Shown: piece after piece, positions 1 to 6,767 of the stretch
Layout: each line of letters opens with the position of its first letter
Position numbering within the stretch: position 1 is the stretch's first letter
NCBI GenBank assembly: GCA_013153795.1
Contig: JAADDV010000010.1
Span: 1-9,762 of the forward strand
Reading direction: 5' to 3'
DNA from: Aquificota bacterium
GTDB taxonomy: Bacteria > Aquificota > Aquificia > Aquificales > Hydrogenothermaceae
DNA length: 9,762 nucleotides
Translations under genes and position numbers: made by a program
Notes under the pieces: generated by a model
The model's input: only the letters and a program-made list of their open reading frames with translations
Database searches by the model: none
What the model was told of the DNA's origin: nothing

Positions 1-1564
1 ATCTAATATCCACGTATTTTTCAAAAATTATCTCTTTTGCTCCTTCTTTTTTTAATTCTTCAAAAGCTTTACTTTCTAGGATAGAAAATAATTTTTTTAA
101 TGTTTCAAATTTTGCTTCTTTTTCAGAAAGCATTACAGTTGTCGAATAATCTTTTATAATATCTGCCATTAACATACCCATAGCTGATAAAATACCCGGA
201 TTATTTGGAATAATAACTTTTGGAATTTTCAAATCCTTAGCTAGAGATACTGCATGTAAACCTCCTGCTCCACCAAAAGAAAAAAGAGAAAAATCAGAAG
301 GATTATATCCTTTTTCTATAGATATAACTTTTATAGCCTTCTCCATTTTTATATTTGCTACTGTTATAATTCCTTCTGCTAACTCAATAGGAGATATGTT
401 TATTTTCTTTGCAAGTTTTTTTATAAAAAAGGAGGTTCTTTCTATATCAAGTTTCATATGACCACCTAGAAAAAATTCTGGAATAAGTCTTCCTAAAAAG
501 AGATTAGCGTCCGTAACAGTTATATTTTCCCCTTTACCATAACATACTGGTCCTGGGTCGGCTCCTGCGCTTTCAGGACCAACATTTAAAGCTCCTCCTT
601 CATCAATATATGCTATAGAACCTCCTCCCGCCCCAACTGTATGAATATCAATAATAGGAACTTTTATAGGAAGGTCTGAAATCTCAGTTTCTGTAGAAAA
701 AGGAATGTTATTATTTATCAAAGAAACATCTGTTGAAGTTCCTCCCATGTCAAAAGTTATCAGTTTAGAAAAACCAGCTTTTTTACCTATTTCATAAGCT
801 CCAACAACCCCACCAGCAGGTCCAGATAATATAGTCCTTACTGGTTCTTCTTTTACAGCTTTTGGGGAAAGACTTCCTCCATTAGATTGCATTATCCTAA
901 ATATATCCGTTTTATCTATCTTTTCCTCAAGATAAGAAATATATCCTTTTACCTTTGGCATTATATAAGCGTTTATGATAACAGTTGAGGCTCTTTCATA
1001 TTCTCTAAACTCAGGCACTATCCTAAAAGAGGATGAAACAAGAAAACCTTCTTTCTTTAAAAACTCTTCTACAATTTTTTCATGTTCATTATTTAAAAAA
1101 GAAAACAAAAAAGAGACAGCCACAGCTTCAACATTTTCTTCTTTTAAGAATTTTACTGTATTTTTTAATTCTTCCAGAGAAATATCTTCTAAAATTTCAC
1201 CTTTTGAGTTTATTCTCCCTTTAATTCCTATTCTCAGATTTTCAGAAACTAAAGGTTTTTTTCGTTTATAAAACAGATTATAAAGCTCTTTTCTATTTTG
1301 TCTTCCTATATAAACAATATCTTCAAAATTTTTATTTGTTATAAAAGCTGTTTTAGCACCTTTTCTTTCAAGTAAAGTATTTGTTGCTACTGTTGTCCCA
1401 TGGACAATATATTTTTTATCTTCTCCTATTTGCTTTAATCCTTCTAAAACAGCTTTTGCCGGATTTTCAGGAGTAGAAGGGATTTTTAAAACTTCCCATT
1501 TACCATTTTTATAAAAAATAAAATCTGTAAAAGTCCCTCCTGTATCAACTCCTACTATCAACAT
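1..1564 (-). CDS. hyuA: Hydantoinase/oxoprolinase family protein (HyuA-like), C-terminus cut by window edge
   Basis: This is the N-terminal ~521 residues of a HyuA-type protein. I translated the minus strand from ATG at 1562-1564 to the left edge and found no stop. The family holds ATP-dependent ring-opening enzymes (N-methylhydantoinase, 5-oxoprolinase) and subunits of acetone and acetophenone carboxylases. Visible motifs are the actin-like phosphate-binding DTGGTFTD at residues 7-14, HGTTVATN at 55-62, DMGGTSTD at 272-279, the glycine run GAGGGS at 311-316 and FGGAGGLHA at 430-438. Family members run to roughly 650-700 residues, so about a quarter is missing. The start is supported by GGAGG (plus-strand CCTCC at 1574-1578) nine bases upstream. 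A partner hyuB would lie beyond the left edge and cannot be seen. The substrate cannot be told from sequence; I am sure of the family only. Confidence 0.93.
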   Translation of the reverse strand, partial: MLIVGVDTGGTFTDFIFYKNGKWEVLKIPSTPENPAKAVLEGLKQIGEDKKYIVHGTTVATNTLLERKGAKTAFITNKNFEDIVYIGRQNRKELYNLFYKRKKPLVSENLRIGIKGRINSKGEILEDISLEELKNTVKFLKEENVEAVAVSFLFSFLNNEHEKIVEEFLKKEGFLVSSSFRIVPEFREYERASTVIINAYIMPKVKGYISYLEEKIDKTDIFRIMQSNGGSLSPKAVKEEPVRTILSGPAGGVVGAYEIGKKAGFSKLITFDMGGTSTDVSLINNNIPFSTETEISDLPIKVPIIDIHTVGAGGGSIAYIDEGGALNVGPESAGADPGPVCYGKGENITVTDANLFLGRLIPEFFLGGHMKLDIERTSFFIKKLAKKINISPIELAEGIITVANIKMEKAIKVISIEKGYNPSDFSLFSFGGAGGLHAVSLAKDLKIPKVIIPNNPGILSAMGMLMADIIKDYSTTVMLSEKEAKFETLKKLFSILESKAFEELKKEGAKEIIFEKYVDIR

Positions 1565-1595
1565 ATATAACAACCTCCGATAATTAAAACCATAA

Positions 1596-1624
1596 ATTAT
1601 ATTAACTTTTAATAACGATATTAA
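1596..1624 (-). promoter_or_regulatory. Candidate promoter of the hyuA-like gene
   Basis: On the minus strand a perfect TATAAT (complement of 1596-1601) is preceded, after 17 bp, by TTAATA (complement of 1619-1624), a 4-of-6 match to the -35 consensus. Transcription would start near 1589, leaving a leader of about 25 nt that contains the ribosome-binding site. The surroundings are very AT-rich, so chance -10 matches are common; position and spacing are the main support. Confidence 0.45.
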
Positions 1625-1655
1625 AACAAAGAATAAAAACTTTTATTATCTGGCA

Positions 1656-1684
1656 AAAATTTTAGCTTTTTATACTAAAATTTT
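1656..1684. repeat. Inverted repeat in the hyuA/thioredoxin divergent gap
   Basis: The arms AAAATTTTAG (1656-1665) and CTAAAATTTT (1675-1684) are perfect 10-bp inverted repeats around a 9-bp centre. The right arm ends two bases before the candidate -35 element of the thioredoxin-TPR gene. The arms are almost all A/T and contain the self-complementary AAAATTTT, so this may be a regulator site, a curved-DNA upstream element, or chance. Confidence 0.45.
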
Positions 1685-1686
1685 AT

Positions 1687-1715
1687 TTGAAAAATAAACT
1701 AAAATATCATATTAT
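1687..1715 (+). promoter_or_regulatory. Candidate sigma-70-type promoter of the thioredoxin-TPR gene
   Basis: TTGAAA at 1687-1692 and TATTAT at 1710-1715 are separated by exactly 17 bp, and each matches its consensus at five of six positions. Predicted transcription starts near 1722, giving a ~28-nt leader with the ribosome-binding site AAGGAGG at 1739-1745, five bases before the ATG. This is the best-formed promoter in the window. Confidence 0.6.
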
Positions 1716-1750
1716 TTTAAAAAGACATCCTCATAAAGAAGGAGGTTAAA

Positions 1751-2569
1751 ATGGGATATATATATGATGTTACAGACGATAATTTTGAAGAGATTGTTAT
1801 AGAAAAATCATATGAAAGACCAGTTGTTATAGATTTTTGGGCACCATGGTGTGGACCTTGTAGAATGTTAAAACCTATTCTTGAAAAGCTAGCAAATGAA
1901 TATGGCTTTATACTAGCAAAAGTAAATACAGATGAAAATCCTCATATTGCTCAAGAGTTTGGAGTTAGTGGGATACCAGATGTTAGAATATTTATTAATG
2001 GGAAAGAAGTAGATAGATTTGTTGGAGCTTTACCTGAACCAAAACTAAGAGAAGTTATATCTAAATATATAAAATCTGAAGCAGATAAACTTTTAGAGGA
2101 AGCTAATAAAGCTTACAATGAAGGGAAACTTGTTCAGGCTGAGCAAATCTATGAAAAAATGCTTGAAGAATTTCCTGAAAATAAAAAAATAGCTTTAGAA
2201 GCAGCTCAGTTTTTTATAAAAGAAGGAAGATTAGACAAAGCTGAAGAACTACTAAACTCTATCAAAGAATATCATAAAGAATATTTTTCAAAAGCTCAGG
2301 CTATAAAAGAGCTTATAACATTTAAAAAATGGTGTGAAGAGCTCCAACCTGAGAACGAATTAGATGAACTTCTTCAAGAAGGAGCATGTTTAGCTTTACA
2401 GGGAAAATATAAGGAAGCTTTAGATAAGTTTTTAAAAGTAGTTCAAAAAGATAAAAACTATAAAGATGAAGCAGGTAGAAAAGCTATGGTTGCTATTTTT
2501 AATCTTCTTGGAGAAGGCAATCCTTTAACAAAAGAATATAGAAGAAAACTTGCTATGTGGCTTTATTAA
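1751..2569 (+). CDS. cnoX: Thioredoxin-TPR protein, CnoX/YbbN family
   Basis: The 272-residue protein has an N-terminal thioredoxin fold (about residues 1-108) followed by helical repeats of tetratricopeptide type (about 110-270). The thioredoxin part carries WCGPC with C34 and C37, the buried acid equivalent D28 and the cis-proline loop GIP (P76), so it should be redox-active. There is no signal peptide, so it is cytoplasmic. Size and layout match CnoX (YbbN), a chaperone-redoxin that protects proteins from oxidative damage and cooperates with DnaK and GroEL in studied species. E. coli CnoX has lost the first active-site cysteine; this one keeps both. Two further cysteines lie in the TPR half. 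The ATG follows a strong AAGGAGG. The gene converges on dtd. The specific CnoX role is inferred from architecture. Confidence 0.9.
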   Translation: MGYIYDVTDDNFEEIVIEKSYERPVVIDFWAPWCGPCRMLKPILEKLANEYGFILAKVNTDENPHIAQEFGVSGIPDVRIFINGKEVDRFVGALPEPKLREVISKYIKSEADKLLEEANKAYNEGKLVQAEQIYEKMLEEFPENKKIALEAAQFFIKEGRLDKAEELLNSIKEYHKEYFSKAQAIKELITFKKWCEELQPENELDELLQEGACLALQGKYKEALDKFLKVVQKDKNYKDEAGRKAMVAIFNLLGEGNPLTKEYRRKLAMWLY

Positions 2570-2573
2570 GATT

Positions 2574-3017
2574 TTAAAGTTCTCTAGAATTTATAATAAA
2601 TGTTACAGGACCGTCATTTTCTATAAAGACTTTCATATTAGCTGCAAAGATTCCTGTTTGAACAGGAACAAACTTAGAAAGTTCCTGAGTAAACTTTTCA
2701 TAAAGCTCTTTTGCCCTTTTTGGTTCCTCTGCATTATCAAAGGAAGGTCTTCTTCCTTTTTTTACATTTCCTGCTAAAGTAAACTGGGAAATAACAAGGG
2801 CTTCTCCTTTTATATCCATAACAGACAGATTCATCTTCCCATTTTCATCTTCAAATATCCTTAAATAAGGAATTTTATTCATAAGCTTTTTTATATCCTC
2901 TTCTGTATCACCTTTTTCAACCCCAAGAAGAATATTTATTCCCTTTCCAATCTTTCCTACAATCTCACCATCAACTTCTACCCAGGACTGGTTTACCCTC
3001 TGCAGTACAACTATCAT
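2574..3017 (-). CDS. dtd: D-aminoacyl-tRNA deacylase
   Basis: This is a full-length 147-residue Dtd, close to the usual ~145. The enzyme hydrolyses D-amino acids (and mischarged glycine) from tRNA in the cytoplasm, preventing their use in translation. The family signature SQFTLA is at residues 77-82, including T80 at the active site. The Gly-cisPro motif that excludes L-amino acids lies in NDGPVT (G136-P137). The N-terminal pattern VLQRV..SWVEVDGE and the GRRPSF segment also fit. The start ATG (complement of 3015-3017) follows a GAGGT ribosome-binding site. The gene is divergent from nfeD and convergent with the thioredoxin-TPR gene, with only 4 bp between stop codons and no visible terminator, so the two transcripts probably overlap at their 3' ends. 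Confidence 0.97.
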   Translation of the reverse strand: MIVVLQRVNQSWVEVDGEIVGKIGKGINILLGVEKGDTEEDIKKLMNKIPYLRIFEDENGKMNLSVMDIKGEALVISQFTLAGNVKKGRRPSFDNAEEPKRAKELYEKFTQELSKFVPVQTGIFAANMKVFIENDGPVTFIINSREL

Positions 3018-3044
3018 TAATATACCTCGATAATTTTTTTAAAG

Positions 3045-3052
3045 ATTATACT
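3045..3052. promoter_or_regulatory. Overlapping -10 elements for dtd (minus) and nfeD (plus)
   Basis: The sequence ATTATACT holds a perfect TATAAT on the minus strand (complement of 3045-3050) and TATACT on the plus strand (3047-3052), sharing the central TATA. Predicted starts are near 3038 for dtd and 3059 for nfeD, each leaving a ~20-nt leader with its own ribosome-binding site. Neither direction has a good -35 at the usual spacing, so the pair is a candidate only. Symmetric -10 elements firing in both directions are a known bacterial arrangement. Confidence 0.45.
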
Positions 3053-3078
3053 AAAGGAAACAAACAAGGAGAAACAAA

Positions 3079-4338
3079 ATGAGATATATATTTCTTCTAC
3101 TAGTTTTTCTCTTTTCCTTTTCTTATGGAGAGATTTTTGTTGCAAAATGGGACAAAGCTGTAACTCCTGTCATGGCTGATTATATAAAAAGAGTTATCAA
3201 AGAAGCAGAGGAAGAAAATGCATCAGCTATTATTTTAGAGCTTGACACTCCCGGAGGCTTAGAATCTGCAATGAGAGATATAATAAAATCCATGATGAAC
3301 ACATATATTCCTTTTGTGGTTTATGTTTATCCTCCAGGAGCAAGGGCAGCCTCAGCAGGGGCAATAATCACAATATCAGCAGACATTGCAGCAATGGCAC
3401 CTTCAACAAATATAGGCTCTGCTTCTCCTGTCCAGATGACAGGAAAAGATATAGACGAAACAATGAAGAAAAAAGTCATAAATGATATGCTTGCCTTTGT
3501 TCGTTCTATAGCAAAAGAAAAAGGAAGAAATGTAAAAGTTATAGAAAAAATGATAACAGAAAGTATAAATCTCTCAGCAGAAGAAGCACTAAAGAAAAAG
3601 GTTATTGATGTTATTGCTGTAGATTTAAATGATTTAATCAACAAAATAGATGGAAAAACTATAAAAAAGAAAAATGCCCAGATAAAACTAGCATTAAAAG
3701 GACAAATGATTGTTTATAAAGAAACAAACCTCAGAGAAAAAATCCTTTCTATACTTACAAATCCAACTGTTGCTTATCTACTTTTGATGATAGGATTTTA
3801 TGGAATATTCTTTGAGCTTTATAACCCCGGTTCTATAATCCCTGGGACTATAGGAGCATTGTCTTTACTTCTTGCTTTATATGCATTGAATATCCTTTCT
3901 GTCAACTGGCTAGGAGTTCTTCTGATTATTTTGGGAATTGTATTTTTTGCCCTTGAAGTTGTAACTCCCACCTTTGGAGGTCTTGCCCTTGGAGGTATTA
4001 TAGCCCTTATTCTTGGTTCTATAATCTTGATAAGCCCAGATTCTCCTTATGGAGATATTTCTCTAAAAGTTATCCTCCCAACAGCTGTTTTTAGTGGAGC
4101 CTTTTTCCTGACAATAGCTTATCTAGGTATAAAAGCTCAGATGAGAAAACCTTTAACAGGAAAAGAAGGAATGATAGGAGAAAAAGGAGAAGCTATAACA
4201 AAAATAACCCCAAAAGGAGGAAAAGTTTTCATAATGGGAGAAATCTGGGAAGCATACTCAGATGAAGAAATACCAGAAGGTTCTCAAGTTGAAGTTGTAG
4301 CTGTAGAAGGACTAAAACTAAAGGTAAAAAAGGTCTGA
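3079..4338 (+). CDS. nfeD: NfeD family membrane serine protease (SppA/ClpP-like domain plus NfeDC)
   Basis: This 419-residue protein has the long NfeD architecture. Residues 1-17 form a signal peptide or N-terminal anchor. A ClpP/SppA-type protease domain follows (about 18-215), with the oxyanion-loop motif DTPGG at 56-60 and the likely nucleophile S92 in RAASAG; the general-base lysine is probably among K130-K132. About five hydrophobic segments span 228-350, and a soluble beta-rich NfeDC (OB-fold) domain occupies ~360-419. Studied relatives such as Pyrococcus PH1510 cleave the C-terminus of stomatin, and the two genes are usually adjacent. No stomatin gene follows here: the next genes encode NIL, Ppx/GppA and ThiL. 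A ribosome-binding site AAGGAG at 3066-3071 precedes the ATG. The protease domain should face the periplasm. Confidence 0.93.
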   Translation: MRYIFLLLVFLFSFSYGEIFVAKWDKAVTPVMADYIKRVIKEAEEENASAIILELDTPGGLESAMRDIIKSMMNTYIPFVVYVYPPGARAASAGAIITISADIAAMAPSTNIGSASPVQMTGKDIDETMKKKVINDMLAFVRSIAKEKGRNVKVIEKMITESINLSAEEALKKKVIDVIAVDLNDLINKIDGKTIKKKNAQIKLALKGQMIVYKETNLREKILSILTNPTVAYLLLMIGFYGIFFELYNPGSIIPGTIGALSLLLALYALNILSVNWLGVLLIILGIVFFALEVVTPTFGGLALGGIIALILGSIILISPDSPYGDISLKVILPTAVFSGAFFLTIAYLGIKAQMRKPLTGKEGMIGEKGEAITKITPKGGKVFIMGEIWEAYSDEEIPEGSQVEVVAVEGLKLKVKKV

Positions 4339-4344
4339 TATAAT
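4336..4344 (+). promoter_or_regulatory. Extended -10 motif at the nfeD stop codon
   Basis: TGATATAAT is a perfect TGn-TATAAT extended -10, and its TGA is also the stop codon of nfeD. Extended -10 promoters can work without a good -35, and none is seen here. Transcription would start near 4351, leaving a ~23-nt leader before the NIL gene. It could be an internal promoter for NIL-ppx-thiL, or a chance AT match. Confidence 0.35.
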
Positions 4345-4373
4345 TTATACAAAACCATAGGAGAGGTTTTATT

Positions 4374-4616
4374 ATGGAATCTATAAAGCTAAAGCTAATA
4401 TATCCAGAAGACAAAATAAAAGAGCCTATTTTAAGTAGAGTTTGTAAAAATTTTGATGTTGAGATAAACATAAGGAAGGCAAATGTTACAGATAAAATAG
4501 GCTGGCTTGAACTTGAGATAACAGGAGATGAAAGACAGATAGAAGAAGCAATAAAATACATGGAATCCCAAGGAATAGAAGTTTCACCATTAGAAGGACA
4601 GGTATTTATGGAGTAA
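4374..4616 (+). CDS. Stand-alone NIL domain protein
   Basis: This 80-residue protein consists almost entirely of one NIL domain (Pfam PF09383 type). That ferredoxin-like small-molecule-binding fold is best known as the C-terminal regulatory domain of the methionine transporter ATPase MetN; it also occurs fused to ferredoxins. Fitting features are the opening beta-strand KLKLIYPED, the helix with EPILSRVCKNFDVEINI, the strand GWLELEITGDE and the closing helix EEAIKYMESQGIEVSPL. There is no transporter, ferredoxin or membrane part. The single cysteine (in SRVCKN) is not a metal motif. The ATG has a good AGGAGAGG (4359-4366). The ppx start lies four bases after its stop, so the two are probably translationally coupled. 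What it binds is unknown. Confidence 0.82.
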   Translation: MESIKLKLIYPEDKIKEPILSRVCKNFDVEINIRKANVTDKIGWLELEITGDERQIEEAIKYMESQGIEVSPLEGQVFME

Positions 4617-4620
4617 AGCC

Positions 4621-5592
4621 TTGAACAAAAGAATAGCTGTTATAGATATAGGAACATACTCAACAAGACTTCTTATCTCTGCAATTCATATAAAGGAAAC
4701 ACTGGAAGAAACCCTAAAAAGTATTGAAGATGTCCTTTCTGTAGGAAGGATTACAGCTTTAGGAAGAGGAGTTAAAGAAACGGGTATCCTCCAAAGGGAA
4801 GCTATAGAAGAAACCCTTTCTACACTAAAAGAGTATGTTCTTATAGCAAAGCAGTATAAAGTTGAAAAAATTATAGGATTTGCAACCCAAGCCTGCAGAG
4901 AAGCAAAAAACGGCTGGGAGTTTTTAGAAAAGGCAAAACAACTTGGAATAGATGTAAGACTTATCTCAGGAGAAGAGGAAGCTTATCTTTCTTTTATAGC
5001 AACAGCTTACAGTATCCAGCCTGAAACAGACTTTGTTATGATTGACCAGGGAGGAGGCAGCACAGAGTTTGCATACGGTAAAAAAGAAAATGACTATAAG
5101 ATGGAAAAAAGTGTGTCCTTTCCATTTGGGATAGTAGGACTGACAGAAAAATTTATAAAAACAGACCCTCCTAAGAAAGAAGAGCTTTTACAAATGAGCC
5201 GGTACATAAAAAGCTATCTTGAAAAGATAAAAGACTACAAACAGGCAAAAACATTTATAGGTCTAGGAGGAACCATAACAACCCTTGTAGCCCTTGAAAA
5301 ACATATATATCCTTACTCTTCAGAAAAAGTTCACGGACAGGTTTTAAAAAAGGAAACAATAAAAAAATGGCTTGATAAACTTTCATCTATGACAATCCAG
5401 GAGAGAAAATCTATCCCCCAGATAGAAGATAAAAGAGCAGAAGCAATAATAGCAGGAATAGTTATCTTTGACACAGCACTGGACTTTTTTGATAAAGACT
5501 TTCTTATAGTCAGTGATAAAGGCTTAAGACACGGAGCTGTTATAGAAGAAGCTAAAAAAATCTTCAAAGAAGCAAAACATTGGAACATATAG
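4621..5592 (+). CDS. ppx: Ppx/GppA family exopolyphosphatase / (p)ppGpp phosphohydrolase
   Basis: The 323-residue enzyme belongs to the actin-like ASKHA fold of Ppx/GppA phosphatases, which remove terminal phosphate from polyphosphate or convert pppGpp to ppGpp in the cytoplasm. Visible motifs are the first phosphate loop IDIGTYSTRLL (8-18), ATQACREA (88-95), the catalytic-glutamate region SGEEEAY (116-122), the second phosphate loop DQGGGSTE (142-149), GLGGTITTL and, near the end, SDKGLRHG. It is short, lacking the C-terminal HD domain of E. coli Ppx, and resembles the two-domain Aquifex enzyme. Sequence does not decide between substrates. The start is TTG, with GGAG at 4610-4613 inside the end of the NIL gene, and the protein begins exactly where family members do. 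Its 3' end overlaps thiL by 13 bases. Confidence 0.93.
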   Translation: MNKRIAVIDIGTYSTRLLISAIHIKETLEETLKSIEDVLSVGRITALGRGVKETGILQREAIEETLSTLKEYVLIAKQYKVEKIIGFATQACREAKNGWEFLEKAKQLGIDVRLISGEEEAYLSFIATAYSIQPETDFVMIDQGGGSTEFAYGKKENDYKMEKSVSFPFGIVGLTEKFIKTDPPKKEELLQMSRYIKSYLEKIKDYKQAKTFIGLGGTITTLVALEKHIYPYSSEKVHGQVLKKETIKKWLDKLSSMTIQERKSIPQIEDKRAEAIIAGIVIFDTALDFFDKDFLIVSDKGLRHGAVIEEAKKIFKEAKHWNI

Positions 5593-6527
5593 GAGAGTTT
5601 GACCTTATAGAAAAACTTACTTCTTTGATAGATATAAAAGACAGCTCTGTTGTTGTTGGCTTTGGAGATGATTGTGCCTGTGTTAATATAAACGGAAAAC
5701 TGATTCTTTTTTCCTCTGATATCCAGATAGAAGGTTCCCATTTCTTAAAGGAAAAAATATCTCCTGAAGACCTTGGCTGGAAACTGATTTCTGTTAATGT
5801 AAGTGATATTGTTGCCTGTGGAGGACTTCCAAAATGGTCTTTGATTTCTATAGCTTTTCCTAAAGAAACGGAAATTTCTTTTTTAGAAGATGTTTATAAA
5901 GGAATTAAAAAAGCCCTTGATTTTTACTCTTTTTCCCTTATAGGAGGAAACACAGCAAAAGCTAATCAGATAGTGTTTGATTTGTTTATAACAGGAGAGA
6001 CAAAAAGATTTGTCCCAAGAAGTGGAGGAAAAGAAGGAGATATTCTTTTTTTAACAGGACATACAGGCCTTTCCAGAGCAGGATTAGAGCTTCTTCTTAT
6101 GGAAAAAAAAGAGTATGAAGACTGGGAAAAACAGCTTATATCTTTCCATACAAAACCTACTGCAAGAATAGATTTTCAGCCTGTTGTGGAGAGGTTTGCA
6201 AATTGCTGTATAGATGTAAGTGATGGTCTTGCTGGAGACCTAGGTCATATAGAAAAGCAAAGCAAGGTAAAAATTATTTTAGAAAAAGAAAACCTTCCCG
6301 TTCATCCGCTGCTGGAAAAGTTTTGTAAAAAATACAAAAAAGACCCTTATGAATATATCCTTTTTGGAGGAGAAGACTATCAGCTTGTTTTTTCTATTTC
6401 AAAAGAAAAAGCAAAAGAGATTAAAAATGCTTATCCTATTGGATATTTAGAAAAAGGAAAAGGGCTTTTTTTAAAAGAGAAAAAAAATATCTATCCTATT
6501 TTTCCTAAAGGATTTCAACATATATAA
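5580..6527 (+). CDS. thiL: Thiamine-monophosphate kinase
   Basis: This 315-residue enzyme phosphorylates thiamine monophosphate with ATP to make thiamine diphosphate, the last step of the pathway. It has the AIR-synthase/ThiL fold: GEFDLIEKL at 5-13, the metal-binding GDD at 29-31, SDIQIEGSHF at 46-55, NVSDIVACGGLPKW at 73-86, GGNT in the central strand, DVSDGLAGDL at 212-221 and GGEDYQL at 263-269. The length is normal. The start is TTG at 5580, inside the last codons of ppx. It is chosen because the family conserves GEF.LI right at the N-terminus, and no ATG or GTG start fits. The ribosome-binding site is poor (AAAGAAG at 5564-5570), so translation may depend on coupling to ppx. No other thiamine gene and no THI-box was seen nearby. 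Confidence 0.95.
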   Translation: MEHIGEFDLIEKLTSLIDIKDSSVVVGFGDDCACVNINGKLILFSSDIQIEGSHFLKEKISPEDLGWKLISVNVSDIVACGGLPKWSLISIAFPKETEISFLEDVYKGIKKALDFYSFSLIGGNTAKANQIVFDLFITGETKRFVPRSGGKEGDILFLTGHTGLSRAGLELLLMEKKEYEDWEKQLISFHTKPTARIDFQPVVERFANCCIDVSDGLAGDLGHIEKQSKVKIILEKENLPVHPLLEKFCKKYKKDPYEYILFGGEDYQLVFSISKEKAKEIKNAYPIGYLEKGKGLFLKEKKNIYPIFPKGFQHI

Positions 6528-6577
6528 AATTTCTAGCTAAAATTATGCTTTATTTTTGTTAAAGGATTCATTTTTTC

Positions 6578-6601
6578 TTTGTTCAAGAGCAAATGAACAA
6601 A
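6578..6601. repeat. Perfect 8-bp inverted repeat (hairpin) downstream of thiL
   Basis: TTTGTTCA (6578-6585) and TGAACAAA (6594-6601) form an 8-bp stem around an 8-base loop AGAGCAAA; two more A-T pairs follow after one mismatch. On the plus strand the stem is preceded by T's and followed by A's, the reverse of an intrinsic terminator. It could be an RNA 3'-end structure left after processing, or a protein site. Confidence 0.5.
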
Positions 6602-6677
6602 AAACAAGATTTTTGAGAAAAAAAAGCAAAAATGTCTCTTTAAAATCCAAAAGCAAAACTACAAAAATCCGAAATAT

Positions 6678-6705
6678 TTCACATATTATTTATATTAAAT
6701 ATGAT
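6678..6705 (+). promoter_or_regulatory. Candidate promoter of the glycosyltransferase gene
   Basis: TTCACA at 6678-6683 and TATGAT at 6700-6705 each match the -35 and -10 consensus at five of six positions, with a 16-bp spacer. Transcription would start near 6712, giving a leader of about 55 nt with GGAG (6756-6759) before the GTG start. It fits the gene being a separate unit, but the region is so AT-rich that chance matches are likely. Confidence 0.45.
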
Positions 6706-6767
6706 AGCTTTTCTTAAAATACCTTTTTTAGAGGCAACTTAACATTTGAAAATTTGGAGTAGAAAAA

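Larger units (their letters stand above)
6528..6767. other. AT-rich intergenic gap between thiL and the glycosyltransferase gene
   Basis: This 240-bp gap is stop-rich in all forward frames and holds no credible gene. It contains a hairpin (6578-6601), long A and T runs, two copies of AAAAGCAAAA about 27 bp apart (6622-6631 and 6649-6658), and a candidate promoter (6678-6705). No standard intrinsic terminator for the thiL operon is seen; the nearest thing is a weak AGC/GCT stem (from 6535) followed by a T-rich stretch near 6551-6560. Confidence 0.6.

Noticed and set aside
975..1271. Open frame on the plus strand inside the hyuA-like gene
   Set aside because: It is antisense to a strongly conserved HyuA frame, low in complexity, and shows no family motif or ribosome-binding site.
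3327..3644. Minus-strand open frame inside nfeD
   Set aside because: It is a shadow of the NfeD protease domain, and its Ser/Phe/Ile-rich product is typical of antisense reading of AT-rich genes.
5331..5741. Minus-strand open frame across the ppx-thiL junction
   Set aside because: Both plus-strand genes are full-length and conserved through this stretch, and the antisense product has no recognisable domain.
5941..5960. GGNT in ThiL where many ThiL proteins have GGDT
   Set aside because: I recall the same asparagine in Aquifex ThiL, and the metal-binding GDD, SDGL and GGEDY motifs are intact, so it is probably a lineage feature rather than a defect.
6578..6601. Hairpin as an intrinsic terminator for thiL
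   Set aside because: The plus strand after the stem is A-rich, not T-rich.
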